A DNA stretch of 64,000 nt from Pedobacter sp. (GCF_031119335.1 NZ_JAVHXT010000016.1:10639-74638), one strand, 5' to 3'; shown: positions 16,443-24,822, counted from the first letter of the stretch. The notes: a model not told the origin generated them from the sequence alone. Translations and numbers: made by a program.

Positions 16443-17021
16443 TTACGCTATCGCTGAACTATATTTTAACGATGGGAATTTAGCTTTTAATGCTTCGAAA
16501 CCTACAAACATGATAACACCGTAAATTAATGTACCATAAAGGAATTTAAGCTCGAATGGAATTGCAGCGACTAAACAAGCCCAGAAACCTGCAAGGGTTT
16601 GAGGATAGAATGTTGAGCCAAACCATACACCAAAATCAGAGATAATCCAGTGGATGAAAACGCCCACTAAACTAGCTGCAAATACATTACCAATGGTTAC
16701 TTTCTTAACCAAAAGCTGTCCAACTAATACCATTAACGCAAATGCGATGTAAGTATAGTACCAACCTGTATAAAAAGCCCAATTTTTGCCCATTACTACT
16801 GCTAAACCTAAATCGCTCAGGAGCAATACCAACATTGGCAAAAGGTAAGCTGCAAATTTGTTTCTGAAATAACTACCGCTAAAAATAGCTACTGCACCAA
16901 TTCCTGTAAAATTTGCAAGCATGCTAAAATCCGACGAAAGTGGCGCTACCATTCTTAATCCTATCACTACCGCAATAAAAGTTAGTAATACTAAAAGTCT
17001 GGCGTTTGATTTTCTTTCCAT
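16443..17021 (-). CDS. Six-helix membrane protein resembling an ECF S-component; candidate cobalamin transporter
   Basis: A 192-residue membrane protein with six predicted helices (residues about 8-28, 36-52, 58-76, 85-105, 110-132, 155-180), matching the size and topology of ECF-type substrate-binding S-components. I recall this group as DUF6580, a putative transport family. It is the last gene of an operon headed by a cobalamin riboswitch and BtuB/BtuG-like proteins, so it may carry cobalamin or a precursor over the inner membrane. No ECF ATPase or BtuCDF genes are present. It has a single cysteine (residue 149), and solitary S-component BtuM is known to use a cysteine. The transport role is inference. 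Confidence 0.65.
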   Translation of the reverse strand: MERKSNARLLVLLTFIAVVIGLRMVAPLSSDFSMLANFTGIGAVAIFSGSYFRNKFAAYLLPMLVLLLSDLGLAVVMGKNWAFYTGWYYTYIAFALMVLVGQLLVKKVTIGNVFAASLVGVFIHWIISDFGVWFGSTFYPQTLAGFWACLVAAIPFELKFLYGTLIYGVIMFVGFEALKAKFPSLKYSSAIA

Positions 17022-17109
17022 GTAATTGTGTAATTGAAATACAAAGTTAAAAAACTATTTAGGAAAAAGAAGGTAGCGAAGCTAATGATTAACTCACTAC
17101 CTTCATTTC

Positions 17110-18234
17110 TTATTTGATATTCAAATCTATAGCACCTTTAATATCTGTTGATATTTCGCCCAAAATACCAGCATTAACATTTTGTGCGGTATAAACCTTA
17201 ACAAAGTCAACCGTTTTTAAGGTTACTTTCTTGCCGTCTTTATCTACCGCCCAAGAAATATCAAAACTATTGTATTGTTTAGTGGCGTAATCATCTCCGG
17301 TAGAATAGCTGTCTGTATAACCCCATTCGAATGGCGCATTAGTTACCAAGCCGCTGGTACTTAAAGTAGAAGGCAATAAAGTTCCTTTAAAAGTAATTTT
17401 GTCTTGATTAGCAGCAAATAATGGGTAATAGTTTCTAGCACCTCTCGAAATATTGATTACTTCGCCAGACTTCCCTTGGTTATCTGTCCAAGTTACATTG
17501 GTAGCGGCTTTAGGGTTGGTGTAGGTAATTTCGTAATTCTTAATGGTAGTTGCTTTGCTATATTCGCTACCTGCTAATTCATACCATTCATCATCTGGCA
17601 AACCGTTACCGTTTTTATCTTGGCTAACCATTACAATACCTGGTTCCGAAAAATGGAATGAAGGTGTAAAAGGATTACCGTAAATACCTAAATCGTAACC
17701 CTCTTGGTTTTTAACCGAATGGTCGAAACCGAAAATAATATAACCACCAAAACCACCTAAAGAAACCGAGTTTGATGTTCCTCCAATTAATTTTTGAGCT
17801 TGCTCTGGCGAACCAACTGCAGCCTGATTGATGTGCTGTCCTGGCGCTGGTAGGTATTCGAAAACCCTGCTGATATACTTGCTACTATTTGCACCTGGTT
17901 CATTTACAGGCACAGGCACATTGATTTGATAAGTATATGAGAAACTGCCTAAATCGTTACTGCCTTTGTAAACTAAAGTGTAATCGCCTGCAAGCGTAGG
18001 TTTAAAAGTGTAGCTTGTTTCTTTGCTTACCGATACGTTGTTTAAAGTCCACTCGTTGTTTAAAGTTTTGCCATTGGCGATATTTACTGCAAATTTCTTT
18101 TCAGTGTTTACAGCAACGGTCAATGCTTTATCGGTCACTTCCATCGTCAAATCGGGAAACAGCTCTTGCTCTTTTTTACTGCAAGAAAATAATAGGGTTA
18201 CAAGTAATAACGGAAGGAAAAGGTATTTTTTCAT
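17110..18234 (-). CDS. PKD-like surface lipoprotein of the cobalamin operon
   Basis: A 374-residue lipoprotein with lipobox LFSC. Residues about 25-110 have an Ig/PKD-like pattern (ELFPDLTMEVTDKAL, then YTFKPTLAGDYTLVYKGSNDLGSFSYTY). The larger C-terminal domain (SKYISRVFEYLPAPGQ, GGFGGYIIFGFDHSV, DEWYELAGSEY) is a conserved Bacteroidota cell-surface domain that I have seen near B12 receptors. A charged run follows the lipid cysteine, as in exported surface lipoproteins. By position it could bind cobalamin outside the cell. A BtuH-like role is a guess. Confidence 0.65.
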   Translation of the reverse strand: MKKYLFLPLLLVTLLFSCSKKEQELFPDLTMEVTDKALTVAVNTEKKFAVNIANGKTLNNEWTLNNVSVSKETSYTFKPTLAGDYTLVYKGSNDLGSFSYTYQINVPVPVNEPGANSSKYISRVFEYLPAPGQHINQAAVGSPEQAQKLIGGTSNSVSLGGFGGYIIFGFDHSVKNQEGYDLGIYGNPFTPSFHFSEPGIVMVSQDKNGNGLPDDEWYELAGSEYSKATTIKNYEITYTNPKAATNVTWTDNQGKSGEVINISRGARNYYPLFAANQDKITFKGTLLPSTLSTSGLVTNAPFEWGYTDSYSTGDDYATKQYNSFDISWAVDKDGKKVTLKTVDFVKVYTAQNVNAGILGEISTDIKGAIDLNIK

Positions 18235-18305
18235 TTTTATAAATTTTGGACTGTTGATATAAATTAATTGTTGATGATTTATAGTTAATAGTCGATGGCT
18301 ACTAA

Positions 18306-19442
18306 TTAATCTTTTGAAACGAACGCATATCTGTGGTTAAACACAGCGGCTTGAGGATTAGAACCAGTCTCAAAGCTGTATTTTAATTTTCCATCTTTAC
18401 CAAATACAAATGCTTTGCTGCTTCCGCTATCGCCTACTACCACGCTGTCATCAAATGGATTGATGGTAATGCCATAAGGAGTTGCAATCGCAGTTGCATC
18501 AGTGATGAGATTACTACCTAATTTACCCGTAGCTAAATTTAATGCTTTAATACTAGGCGAGCTATACACATCTTTTGTTACCCAAGCTTGAGTACCTACA
18601 ATGTTGATAGCACCTAAATCTGTGTTGGCTTCGGTTTGTGTCACAGCATCAGTGGTACTGCTAATTCTAACCAATGTAGGGTCGTTAAAAGTTACCCAAT
18701 CATTCCAGGTGATTACGTAAAGGTCTCCATTACTTGCAGCTGAAATTCTAACTGGATTATTTCCAACTTCGATATCCTTGCTTTTTGTGAAGGTAGCTAG
18801 GTCTACAATCGTAACCTTAGATTTTAAGCTTGTTGGGTAGCTAGGATGCGCCGAATTAGTAACGTATAATTTTCCATTTGCCACTGCTAAACCTTCTAAA
18901 CCACCAGCATTATTAGCACCATTTTTTAATTGAAGTTCTCCATCAACATTTAAACTAGCTGTATCAATGCGGCTAATTGCGCCATCATATCTCGATACAT
19001 AGGCTTTGTTCTTATAAAACGTAATATAACGTGGTAAGAAACCATTATTAGTAGTATTAAAAGGAATACGTTTAATAGATTTTCCTGTTTTTACATCCAT
19101 CACATCTACAAAAGATTGAGCTTTACCTTCTACACCAGTAACTACGCAATACATTTTATTGCCGTAAGCCTGTAAGTCGTTCGCTGTTTCGCCCAAGCCA
19201 GTACCATTAACTTGTCTATAGTAATCTTTAACCGTGGTTTTCTTTTCTATATCGTAATAACTAATTGTAGGATTAGCTTGGTTCCAATCTCCCTCACTTA
19301 ACACATAAATTCCATTGGTACCAACAAGTTGTCTTTCGTAATCCCTCTCGGCCCTATCTTTCTTACAAGCACTCAGCGTTACAGCAAAAGCAATTAATGC
19401 AAAGAAGTTAATTTTCAAGTAATTCATCTTATTCATATTCAT
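18306..19442 (-). CDS. BtuG-like beta-propeller surface lipoprotein, second copy
   Basis: A 378-residue YncE-like protein with lipobox LSAC. Repeated blade patterns (GIYVLSEGDWNQ, YYDIEKKTTVKDYY, VDVMDVKTGKSIKRIPF, VTIVDLATFTKSKDIEVG) indicate a seven-bladed propeller. In Bacteroides, BtuG is a surface propeller lipoprotein that captures cobalamin with very high affinity and pairs with BtuB. Operon position 16 bases after a similar paralogue and behind a cobalamin riboswitch supports the same role. The two copies have clearly diverged. Confidence 0.75.
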   Translation of the reverse strand: MNMNKMNYLKINFFALIAFAVTLSACKKDRAERDYERQLVGTNGIYVLSEGDWNQANPTISYYDIEKKTTVKDYYRQVNGTGLGETANDLQAYGNKMYCVVTGVEGKAQSFVDVMDVKTGKSIKRIPFNTTNNGFLPRYITFYKNKAYVSRYDGAISRIDTASLNVDGELQLKNGANNAGGLEGLAVANGKLYVTNSAHPSYPTSLKSKVTIVDLATFTKSKDIEVGNNPVRISAASNGDLYVITWNDWVTFNDPTLVRISSTTDAVTQTEANTDLGAINIVGTQAWVTKDVYSSPSIKALNLATGKLGSNLITDATAIATPYGITINPFDDSVVVGDSGSSKAFVFGKDGKLKYSFETGSNPQAAVFNHRYAFVSKD

Positions 19443-19458
19443 CTATTTTTAATTCTAA

Positions 19459-20541
19459 TTATTTTACAAAAACCATTTGGGCGGGTATATCACCTGTAGT
19501 TACCGACCATTTTAACTTTCCAGAAGATGTGTAGCAATGCAACTTTCCTGGCGTAACGTAGTCCTTTGCATCGGTCACGAAAATATCTTCAGAAGCTGGG
19601 TCTACCGCAATACCATAAGGCATCATGATGTTGGCTTGCGTACCGTCGGTAATGAAACTTCCCGACAAAACAACCTCATCTTTTACATTAATTTTGTTGT
19701 AGGTAATGATATACGCACCTGCGCTATTGCTCCACTCGGCGCTATATACGTAAGCAATGTCTTTATGTATTGCCAAGTTGCCAGCAGGTATATCAAACTT
19801 CTTTTTAACAGCATCAGTTTTGGTATCTATCACATATAAATTAGAACCAATTTTATCATAATCTCCACGAGAACTCACATACAAATCTCCATAGCTATCT
19901 GCTTTTAAGCGATGTAGGTTAATAGCTACGTCTATATCTTTGATTTTAGTGCCGGTGGTTAAATCAATTACCGATACCGTTCTATCATAATTTGTTGAGG
20001 TATAACCGCCAGAGTTGGCCACATACAGTTTATCTCCAACAACTACCAATTCTTCTGGCTGTCTGCCTACATTAATCTGCGCTGCTATAGTTAGAGCAGC
20101 GGTGTCAATTACCGCTACATAACCATTATATGAGGTTACGTAAGCTTTATTTTTATAGAAAGCAATATTTCTGCAATTGGGAATGTCTACCTTACCTATT
20201 CGTTTTGCGGTTTTTACATTTATTACTTCTAACTTATTTGAACCGTTTACCACAATGTACAAACGGGAACCGTAAGCTTTTACATCATTTCCAGTATCGC
20301 CTAAACCTAAAGTTACCTCCGGATTTGCAGCCTTATAAACATCCCTTTTATAAGTGCTATTTTTAAAATCATAGAAATCTAAATCGCATTTGTTAGACCC
20401 CCAATTGCCTTCGTTAAGTACATAAAGGCCACTCACTGCGGTAATGTTTTCAGGTTCTGGTATAACCTTATCTTTTCTACAAGAAAAAAGCAAAGCTGTT
20501 AATAAGATGAGAAAACCTGTTCTGCGCAAAATTATATTCAT
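19459..20541 (-). CDS. BtuG-like beta-propeller surface lipoprotein, first copy
   Basis: A 360-residue YncE-like propeller lipoprotein (lipobox LFSC). The N-terminal GLYVLNEGNWGSNKCDLDFYD matches the opening blade of the second copy, and further blades read KLEVINVKTAKRIGKVDIP and VIDLTTGTKIKDIDVA. It lies 12 bases downstream of the TonB receptor stop, the place BtuG takes beside BtuB in Bacteroides. It probably sits on the cell surface over the receptor and passes cobalamin to it. The assignment rests on family resemblance plus riboswitch context. Confidence 0.8.
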   Translation of the reverse strand: MNIILRRTGFLILLTALLFSCRKDKVIPEPENITAVSGLYVLNEGNWGSNKCDLDFYDFKNSTYKRDVYKAANPEVTLGLGDTGNDVKAYGSRLYIVVNGSNKLEVINVKTAKRIGKVDIPNCRNIAFYKNKAYVTSYNGYVAVIDTAALTIAAQINVGRQPEELVVVGDKLYVANSGGYTSTNYDRTVSVIDLTTGTKIKDIDVAINLHRLKADSYGDLYVSSRGDYDKIGSNLYVIDTKTDAVKKKFDIPAGNLAIHKDIAYVYSAEWSNSAGAYIITYNKINVKDEVVLSGSFITDGTQANIMMPYGIAVDPASEDIFVTDAKDYVTPGKLHCYTSSGKLKWSVTTGDIPAQMVFVK

Positions 20542-20553
20542 TGTATGTGTATT

Positions 20554-22578
20554 TTAAAAATTTGCATATATCGAAAACCTGTAGTTCCTGCCTGGCATGG
20601 GGTAATTTAACACTACATCGTAATACTGGTTAAGCAGGTTATTTATCTCTGCCGATGCACGATAATTCACCTTTTTACCGCCGAAAGTTTTATGAAAAGC
20701 AATATCATGCGTATACCAGGGTTCTACGTAATTAGCACTGATGTTCGCTTTTTGGTCGTAACGTTCGCCCGTGTAAATGAAGCTGTAATTTGCACCCCAA
20801 CTTTTATAATTGGCATTGGCAGTTGCCGAGCCACTATGCACCGGAATGTAAGGAATTTGATTTCTGTAAGCTGTTCCATTTGGCGTTACATCTAATGCCT
20901 CCTCGTATGTGTAGTTCACTTTTAAGGCGGCTGTAACTTGGTTAAATTGCCAGAAGCTTTGCAGGTTTAGTTCTGCGCCCTTAATTTCTACCTTATCTAA
21001 ATTAGACATGCTCCATCTAAACAAACTTGCACCAGGTACGGCAACAATCTTATCTGTTACTTGGTTATAATAGACATCGCTCTGCAAAGCAATTCCCTTT
21101 AAGTAGGTGCCACTAAAGTTTTTACTATAGGTAAGCCCAACATCGTATTGGTGAGCATATTCTGGACGTAAAAATGTGTTACCAATTAAGGTATAATACA
21201 AATCGTTGAATGTTGGCATCCTGAAAATTGTTTTATAAAACGCCCTTAAACGTAGTTCTGATGCGGCCAAAGGTTGCCAAGAAACTAGCACTGTTGGTGT
21301 ATACTTTGTTTTTTTTCCTGCCGGAATGTTGGTTTGCACCTTATCGTTTACATAAGTACGCAGCACATTTGCCTGAAGTTTAAAACGTTGCCAATGCCAC
21401 TCGCTTGCCAATGCCAACAACCAAGTATCTCTGGTTGGATGAGCAAAATTTTCTAGGTTAGCATCCAAATCTTGCTTAGCATAATCGGTTGATAAAGACG
21501 CTTTCCAAAAATTAGTGATATAATACTGGTTAGCTACCGAAAAATAGATTTCTTGTTGTACATAGCGGTTATCTAGAAAACCGTCAATTAATTTAATATC
21601 AGGGTCAATATACCTTGTATAATCGTAAGCATATTTGGCATTCAGCAAAAGCTGATATCTTTTGTTACTAACGGTTTCATAACTGGTTTGCACAAAGAAA
21701 TTATCATCCCATTGTCGCTGACTGAACCTAAATTTATCAGCGACAATTGCACCTGGAATACCACGTTCGCTATTGTACTGATACAAGTTGAGCTGTAGTT
21801 TGGCACTATCTCTAAACAAATGATGCAAGCCCACCTCTGCTCTTTTTGCAAAGATATCGGCATCGTGCCTAACTACAGTGGTGTCATAAGCCAAATCTCT
21901 ATATCGGTACTTATATTTACCATTAGCGTTAAGTAACTCGCCATTGATATTAAAAAAAGTTCGTTCTGCAAAGCGATAATTATAGTTTACAACAGGGTTG
22001 ATGAGTGCAAAAGAACCACCCTTTAACCCTACTTTAAATTGATGTTTTTCGCCATGTTCAAATTTTGGCGTAACGGTTTTCAGGTAAAGCATACTTGCCG
22101 AAGCATAAGCTTTAGCAGGCTGTAGTAAATTACTATTTTGTCCGCTATAAAGCGAAATTTCTTCCATATTTTCTAAGGAAAACTTACCTAAATCTACCTG
22201 TCCGTTTTGTGCATTTGCTAATTGTACACCGTTATAAAATACCGCGGTATGGTTACTTCCCATGCCGCGTACATTGATGGTTTTTAACCCGCCAACACCA
22301 CCATAATCTTTTAATTGTACACCAGAAAAATAGCGAACAGCATCGGCAACAGACAAACTATTGATGCGTTTTAGCTCCTCGCCGGCAATAAGTTGCACTG
22401 GCGTAGGTGAATTTAAAATGAAGTTGTTCTTTTTAGCATTGATTTGCACTTCGTCTAATCGTTGCACTTTGCTGGTATCTACCTGTGCAGACGTCCAAAA
22501 AGGACAAAAGCAGGCAAACATCGCTATAAAGCAACAAACATAAACAAGGCGCCTCTCGGCTATTTTGTCTTTTACCAT
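20554..22578 (-). CDS. btuB: TonB-dependent cobalamin receptor, BtuB-like
   Basis: About 674 residues. The signal peptide runs to TSAQ. The plug domain (residues about 35-150: RLDEVQINAKKN, SVADAVRYFSGVQLKDYGG, TINVRGMGSNHTAVFYNG) is followed by a 22-stranded barrel ending in the aromatic RFSIYANF. The family imports substrates across the outer membrane with TonB energy. The cobalamin riboswitch in its leader and BtuG-like neighbours point to cobalamin rather than siderophores. I chose the ATG at 22578 because the earlier in-frame TTG at 22650 gives no better signal peptide. It is the first gene of the operon. Confidence 0.85.
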   Translation of the reverse strand: MVKDKIAERRLVYVCCFIAMFACFCPFWTSAQVDTSKVQRLDEVQINAKKNNFILNSPTPVQLIAGEELKRINSLSVADAVRYFSGVQLKDYGGVGGLKTINVRGMGSNHTAVFYNGVQLANAQNGQVDLGKFSLENMEEISLYSGQNSNLLQPAKAYASASMLYLKTVTPKFEHGEKHQFKVGLKGGSFALINPVVNYNYRFAERTFFNINGELLNANGKYKYRYRDLAYDTTVVRHDADIFAKRAEVGLHHLFRDSAKLQLNLYQYNSERGIPGAIVADKFRFSQRQWDDNFFVQTSYETVSNKRYQLLLNAKYAYDYTRYIDPDIKLIDGFLDNRYVQQEIYFSVANQYYITNFWKASLSTDYAKQDLDANLENFAHPTRDTWLLALASEWHWQRFKLQANVLRTYVNDKVQTNIPAGKKTKYTPTVLVSWQPLAASELRLRAFYKTIFRMPTFNDLYYTLIGNTFLRPEYAHQYDVGLTYSKNFSGTYLKGIALQSDVYYNQVTDKIVAVPGASLFRWSMSNLDKVEIKGAELNLQSFWQFNQVTAALKVNYTYEEALDVTPNGTAYRNQIPYIPVHSGSATANANYKSWGANYSFIYTGERYDQKANISANYVEPWYTHDIAFHKTFGGKKVNYRASAEINNLLNQYYDVVLNYPMPGRNYRFSIYANF

Positions 22579-22681
22579 TTTGTGAGTTCGTACCCACAGC
22601 AAGCAGAAATTAAGGAGCAAGTAAAATACTGGCATCACTCCTAGCTTCAATCCCCGAAAGCTATGAATTTTAATAGGCTAA

Positions 22682-22840
22682 AGGCAGGTCTTCTGACTTA
22701 CTCCCTGTTTGCTGCCTTCCCTTCTACATTAGAAAGTGGCTTAGAATGGCAAACAGTTATAGAGCTTACAGCTGCGGGACAGTTACAGATTTACACTGTA
22801 TTCCCTTTTAATCCTGAAGCGTGACCAACAGGAACCAAAA
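22682..22840 (-). promoter_or_regulatory. Cobalamin riboswitch
   Basis: Read on the minus strand, the core elements appear in order: GGTTCCTGTTGGTCA, GGGAATACAGTG, CTGTCCCGCAGCTGTAAGC, GCCACTTTCTAATG, and GGGAAGGC followed by AGTAAGTCAGAAGACCTGCC. This matches the class I cobalamin aptamer (B12 box). It lies about 100 bases before the btuB-like start, so adenosylcobalamin binding should reduce operon expression. I could not pick out a clear terminator or sequestering stem between aptamer and start. Confidence 0.93.
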
Positions 22841-22846
22841 GCGCTG

Positions 22847-22854
22847 CAAAGGTA
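22847..22854 (-). promoter_or_regulatory. Predicted promoter of the cobalamin operon
   Basis: On the minus strand TACCTTTG matches the Bacteroidota -7 element exactly and lies a few bases before the riboswitch 5' end, so the transcript would begin with the aptamer. The -33 box is not clear. Confidence 0.6.
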
Positions 22855-22861
22855 GTGTTTT

Positions 22862-23030
22862 CTAGTTAATTGTTGAACTGTTTAATTGTTTAATTGTTGA
22901 TGGTTGGATAGATAATGGTAAGGAAGTCCGTAAAGTCGGGAAGTTTTGATTGTTCACTGGCTAATTGTTGATGGCCGATAGTTTATAGTCAGGAAGTTTT
23001 TGATTGTTCATAGGCTAATTTGATGTTGCG
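22862..23030. repeat. TTAATTGTTGA-type low-complexity and tandem repeats
   Basis: Short imperfect units close to TTAATTGTT and GTTGATGG follow one another. Within them a unit of about 38 bases is duplicated (about 22934-22971 and 22990-23026), starting GTCGGGAAGTTT and GTCAGGAAGTTT. Similar tracts occur near 24489-24540, 25350-25385 and 27717-27745. No gene is seen. Confidence 0.55.
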
Positions 23031-23049
23031 CTATGGTAATAGCACAAAC

Positions 23050-23160
23050 AACCGTTACAGTCTAATCGGCCTCCTATTTTTTCGGTTTGCAGAAATTTGC
23101 ACAAGCACCATCTTTGTAGAAAAAATAGGCAGCCTAGATTTTTGCTTCTTTTCATCAATG
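23050..23160. repeat. CTATTTTTTC/GAAAAAATAGG family copy
   Basis: GGCCTCCTATTTTTTC (23068-23083) and GAAAAAATAGGCAGCC (23119-23134) form an imperfect inverted pair, followed by TTCTTTTC/GAAAAGAA (a further small hairpin). The flanks also match the copy at 15522-15642, including a shared ACCGTTA before the left arm. Confidence 0.75.
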
Positions 23161-23190
23161 GAAAAGAAGACAAACTTTCAAAACTTACCA

Positions 23191-23222
23191 TTTGCCAACT
23201 ATAAAACCGATAAGTATCTTTA
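23191..23222 (+). promoter_or_regulatory. Predicted promoter of the serine hydrolase gene
   Basis: TTTG (23191-23194), 20 bases, then TATCTTTA (23215-23222), one base off TAnnTTTG. The gene starts 19 bases further on. Confidence 0.5.
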
Positions 23223-23240
23223 CTCATCAACCCAACAATC

Positions 23241-24488
23241 ATGCAAAAAGCAATACTTTGTTTATTCTTACTGATTAGCGCAAAAACAATGGCTCAACAA
23301 ACCGATACTACTTTTATCAAGCAATTATTAGAAAGCAAGCCCGAACTATTTGCTGGCGTACTAAACCATCCCAATAAAAACGAAATACAAGTGATGTATA
23401 CGCAGGTAAATCGAGATAAGAACAACAAGCCAAGCTTTAAAACTTTTAGCTACCGCATTAACCCTACGCATTACTTCTACCCTGCCAGTACGGTAAAATT
23501 AGCCGCAGTTATTTTTGCTTTAGAGAAAATTAATGAGCTGAAAGTGCCAGGTTTAACGGCCTACAGTACTATGATTACCGATACTGCTTTTAAAGGGCAG
23601 ACCGCTGTAAGCAAAGATGAAAGCTCAGCAGATGGCAAACCAACCTTAGCCCACTATATTAAAAAAGTATTACTAACCAGCGATAACGATGCCTACAACC
23701 GCCTGTTTGAGTTTATTGGCAGAGCCGAAATCAATGCTAAATTGAAAAAATATGGTATGACCGAAAGTCGTATCCTTAACCGATTGGCCATAGGCGATAG
23801 CGGTGAACGCGAAAAGAACACCAACCCTATCCGTTTTTACAATAGCGAGAAATTAGTTTATACCAAACCCGCACAATACGATGCCAACAATTATCCGCTA
23901 GTATTAACTAATTTGATTGTAGGTGTAGGTTACATGGATAGCAAAGACCAATTGGTGAACAAGCCATATAGCTTCGAGAACAAGAATGTATTTACCATCA
24001 AAGACCAACAGTCTTTAATGAAACGTTTAATGATGCCTGAAGCCTACGGTGCGAAAGATCGTTTTAACCTTACACCCGAAGACTATAAGCTCATTTACAC
24101 CTTTATGAGCAAACTGCCAACAGAAAGCGATTATCCCAAATACGATGCTAAAGAATTTTGGCCAACCTATGCTAAAATGCTATTCTATGGCAGAGATAAA
24201 AATGCAGTAATTGAGCCTACCATTCGTTCTTTCAATAAGTACGGCGATAGCTACGGCTTTATTATCGACAATGCCTATATCGTAGATATTAAAAACAAAG
24301 TTGAGTTTTTCCTTACCGCTGTGGTGCAAAGCAATGAAGATGGTATCTACAACGATGGTAAATACGAGTACGAAACCGTTTGTTATCCCTTTATGAAAAA
24401 CCTAGGTCGTAGCATTTACGAATACGAACTGCAACGTAAAAAAGCCCAACAGCCAGATTTGAGTAAGTATGTGATGGATTATAAGTAG
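23241..24488 (+). CDS. Exported serine hydrolase, class A beta-lactamase-like fold
   Basis: A 415-residue protein with a signal peptide ending at MAQ. The penicillin-recognising serine motif SxxK is present as PASTVKLAA near residue 79 and the SDN motif as LTSDNDAYN near residue 148. The third motif KTG, needed by true beta-lactamases, is not visible; the corresponding region reads NKYGDSYGFIIDNAY. The length also exceeds the class A norm of about 290. It is therefore more likely a periplasmic serine hydrolase of unknown substrate than an antibiotic-resistance enzyme. Confidence 0.75.
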   Translation: MQKAILCLFLLISAKTMAQQTDTTFIKQLLESKPELFAGVLNHPNKNEIQVMYTQVNRDKNNKPSFKTFSYRINPTHYFYPASTVKLAAVIFALEKINELKVPGLTAYSTMITDTAFKGQTAVSKDESSADGKPTLAHYIKKVLLTSDNDAYNRLFEFIGRAEINAKLKKYGMTESRILNRLAIGDSGEREKNTNPIRFYNSEKLVYTKPAQYDANNYPLVLTNLIVGVGYMDSKDQLVNKPYSFENKNVFTIKDQQSLMKRLMMPEAYGAKDRFNLTPEDYKLIYTFMSKLPTESDYPKYDAKEFWPTYAKMLFYGRDKNAVIEPTIRSFNKYGDSYGFIIDNAYIVDIKNKVEFFLTAVVQSNEDGIYNDGKYEYETVCYPFMKNLGRSIYEYELQRKKAQQPDLSKYVMDYK

Positions 24489-24594
24489 TTATCGGTTAAT
24501 TGTTTGAATTGGTTAACCGGTTAACTGTTTAATTGTTTTAGAGCAAATGCTGCGAAGAATGTAGCACAATTCCTCTCACTTTAATATAGTAAGT

Positions 24595-24814
24595 TACCCG
24601 TAGTGCATTATCATAAAATGAAATCAACATCAAAATAACCACCCCGCCTTTTAGGCACCCCTCCAAAGGAGGGGAATTTCGTTTTTCATTCCCCTCTTTC
24701 AGAGGGGTGGTCGAAGACAGGGTGTTCAATAAAAGCGGTTAAACTACTTAAATACCTATAAATAAGAATGTTATGTTTTTTTTTAAATTGAAAAAGTATA
24801 ATGCACTACGGGTA
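24595..24814. mobile_element. MITE-like element with perfect 17-bp terminal inverted repeats
   Basis: TACCCGTAGTGCATTAT at 24595-24611 is repeated in exact reverse complement at 24798-24814. GTAAGT flanks it directly on both sides (24589-24594, 24815-24820); allowing overlap with the ends, the direct repeat extends to nine bases, TAGTAAGTT. This is the structure of a small non-autonomous transposon with target-site duplication. The 220-bp interior encodes no protein and contains a CCCCTCC/GGAGGGG hairpin repeat (24638-24724). The mobilising transposase is not in the window. Confidence 0.78.
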
Positions 24815-24822
24815 GTAAGTTG

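Noticed and set aside
23241..24488. True class A beta-lactamase
   Set aside because: The KTG motif is missing and the length is larger than the family norm.
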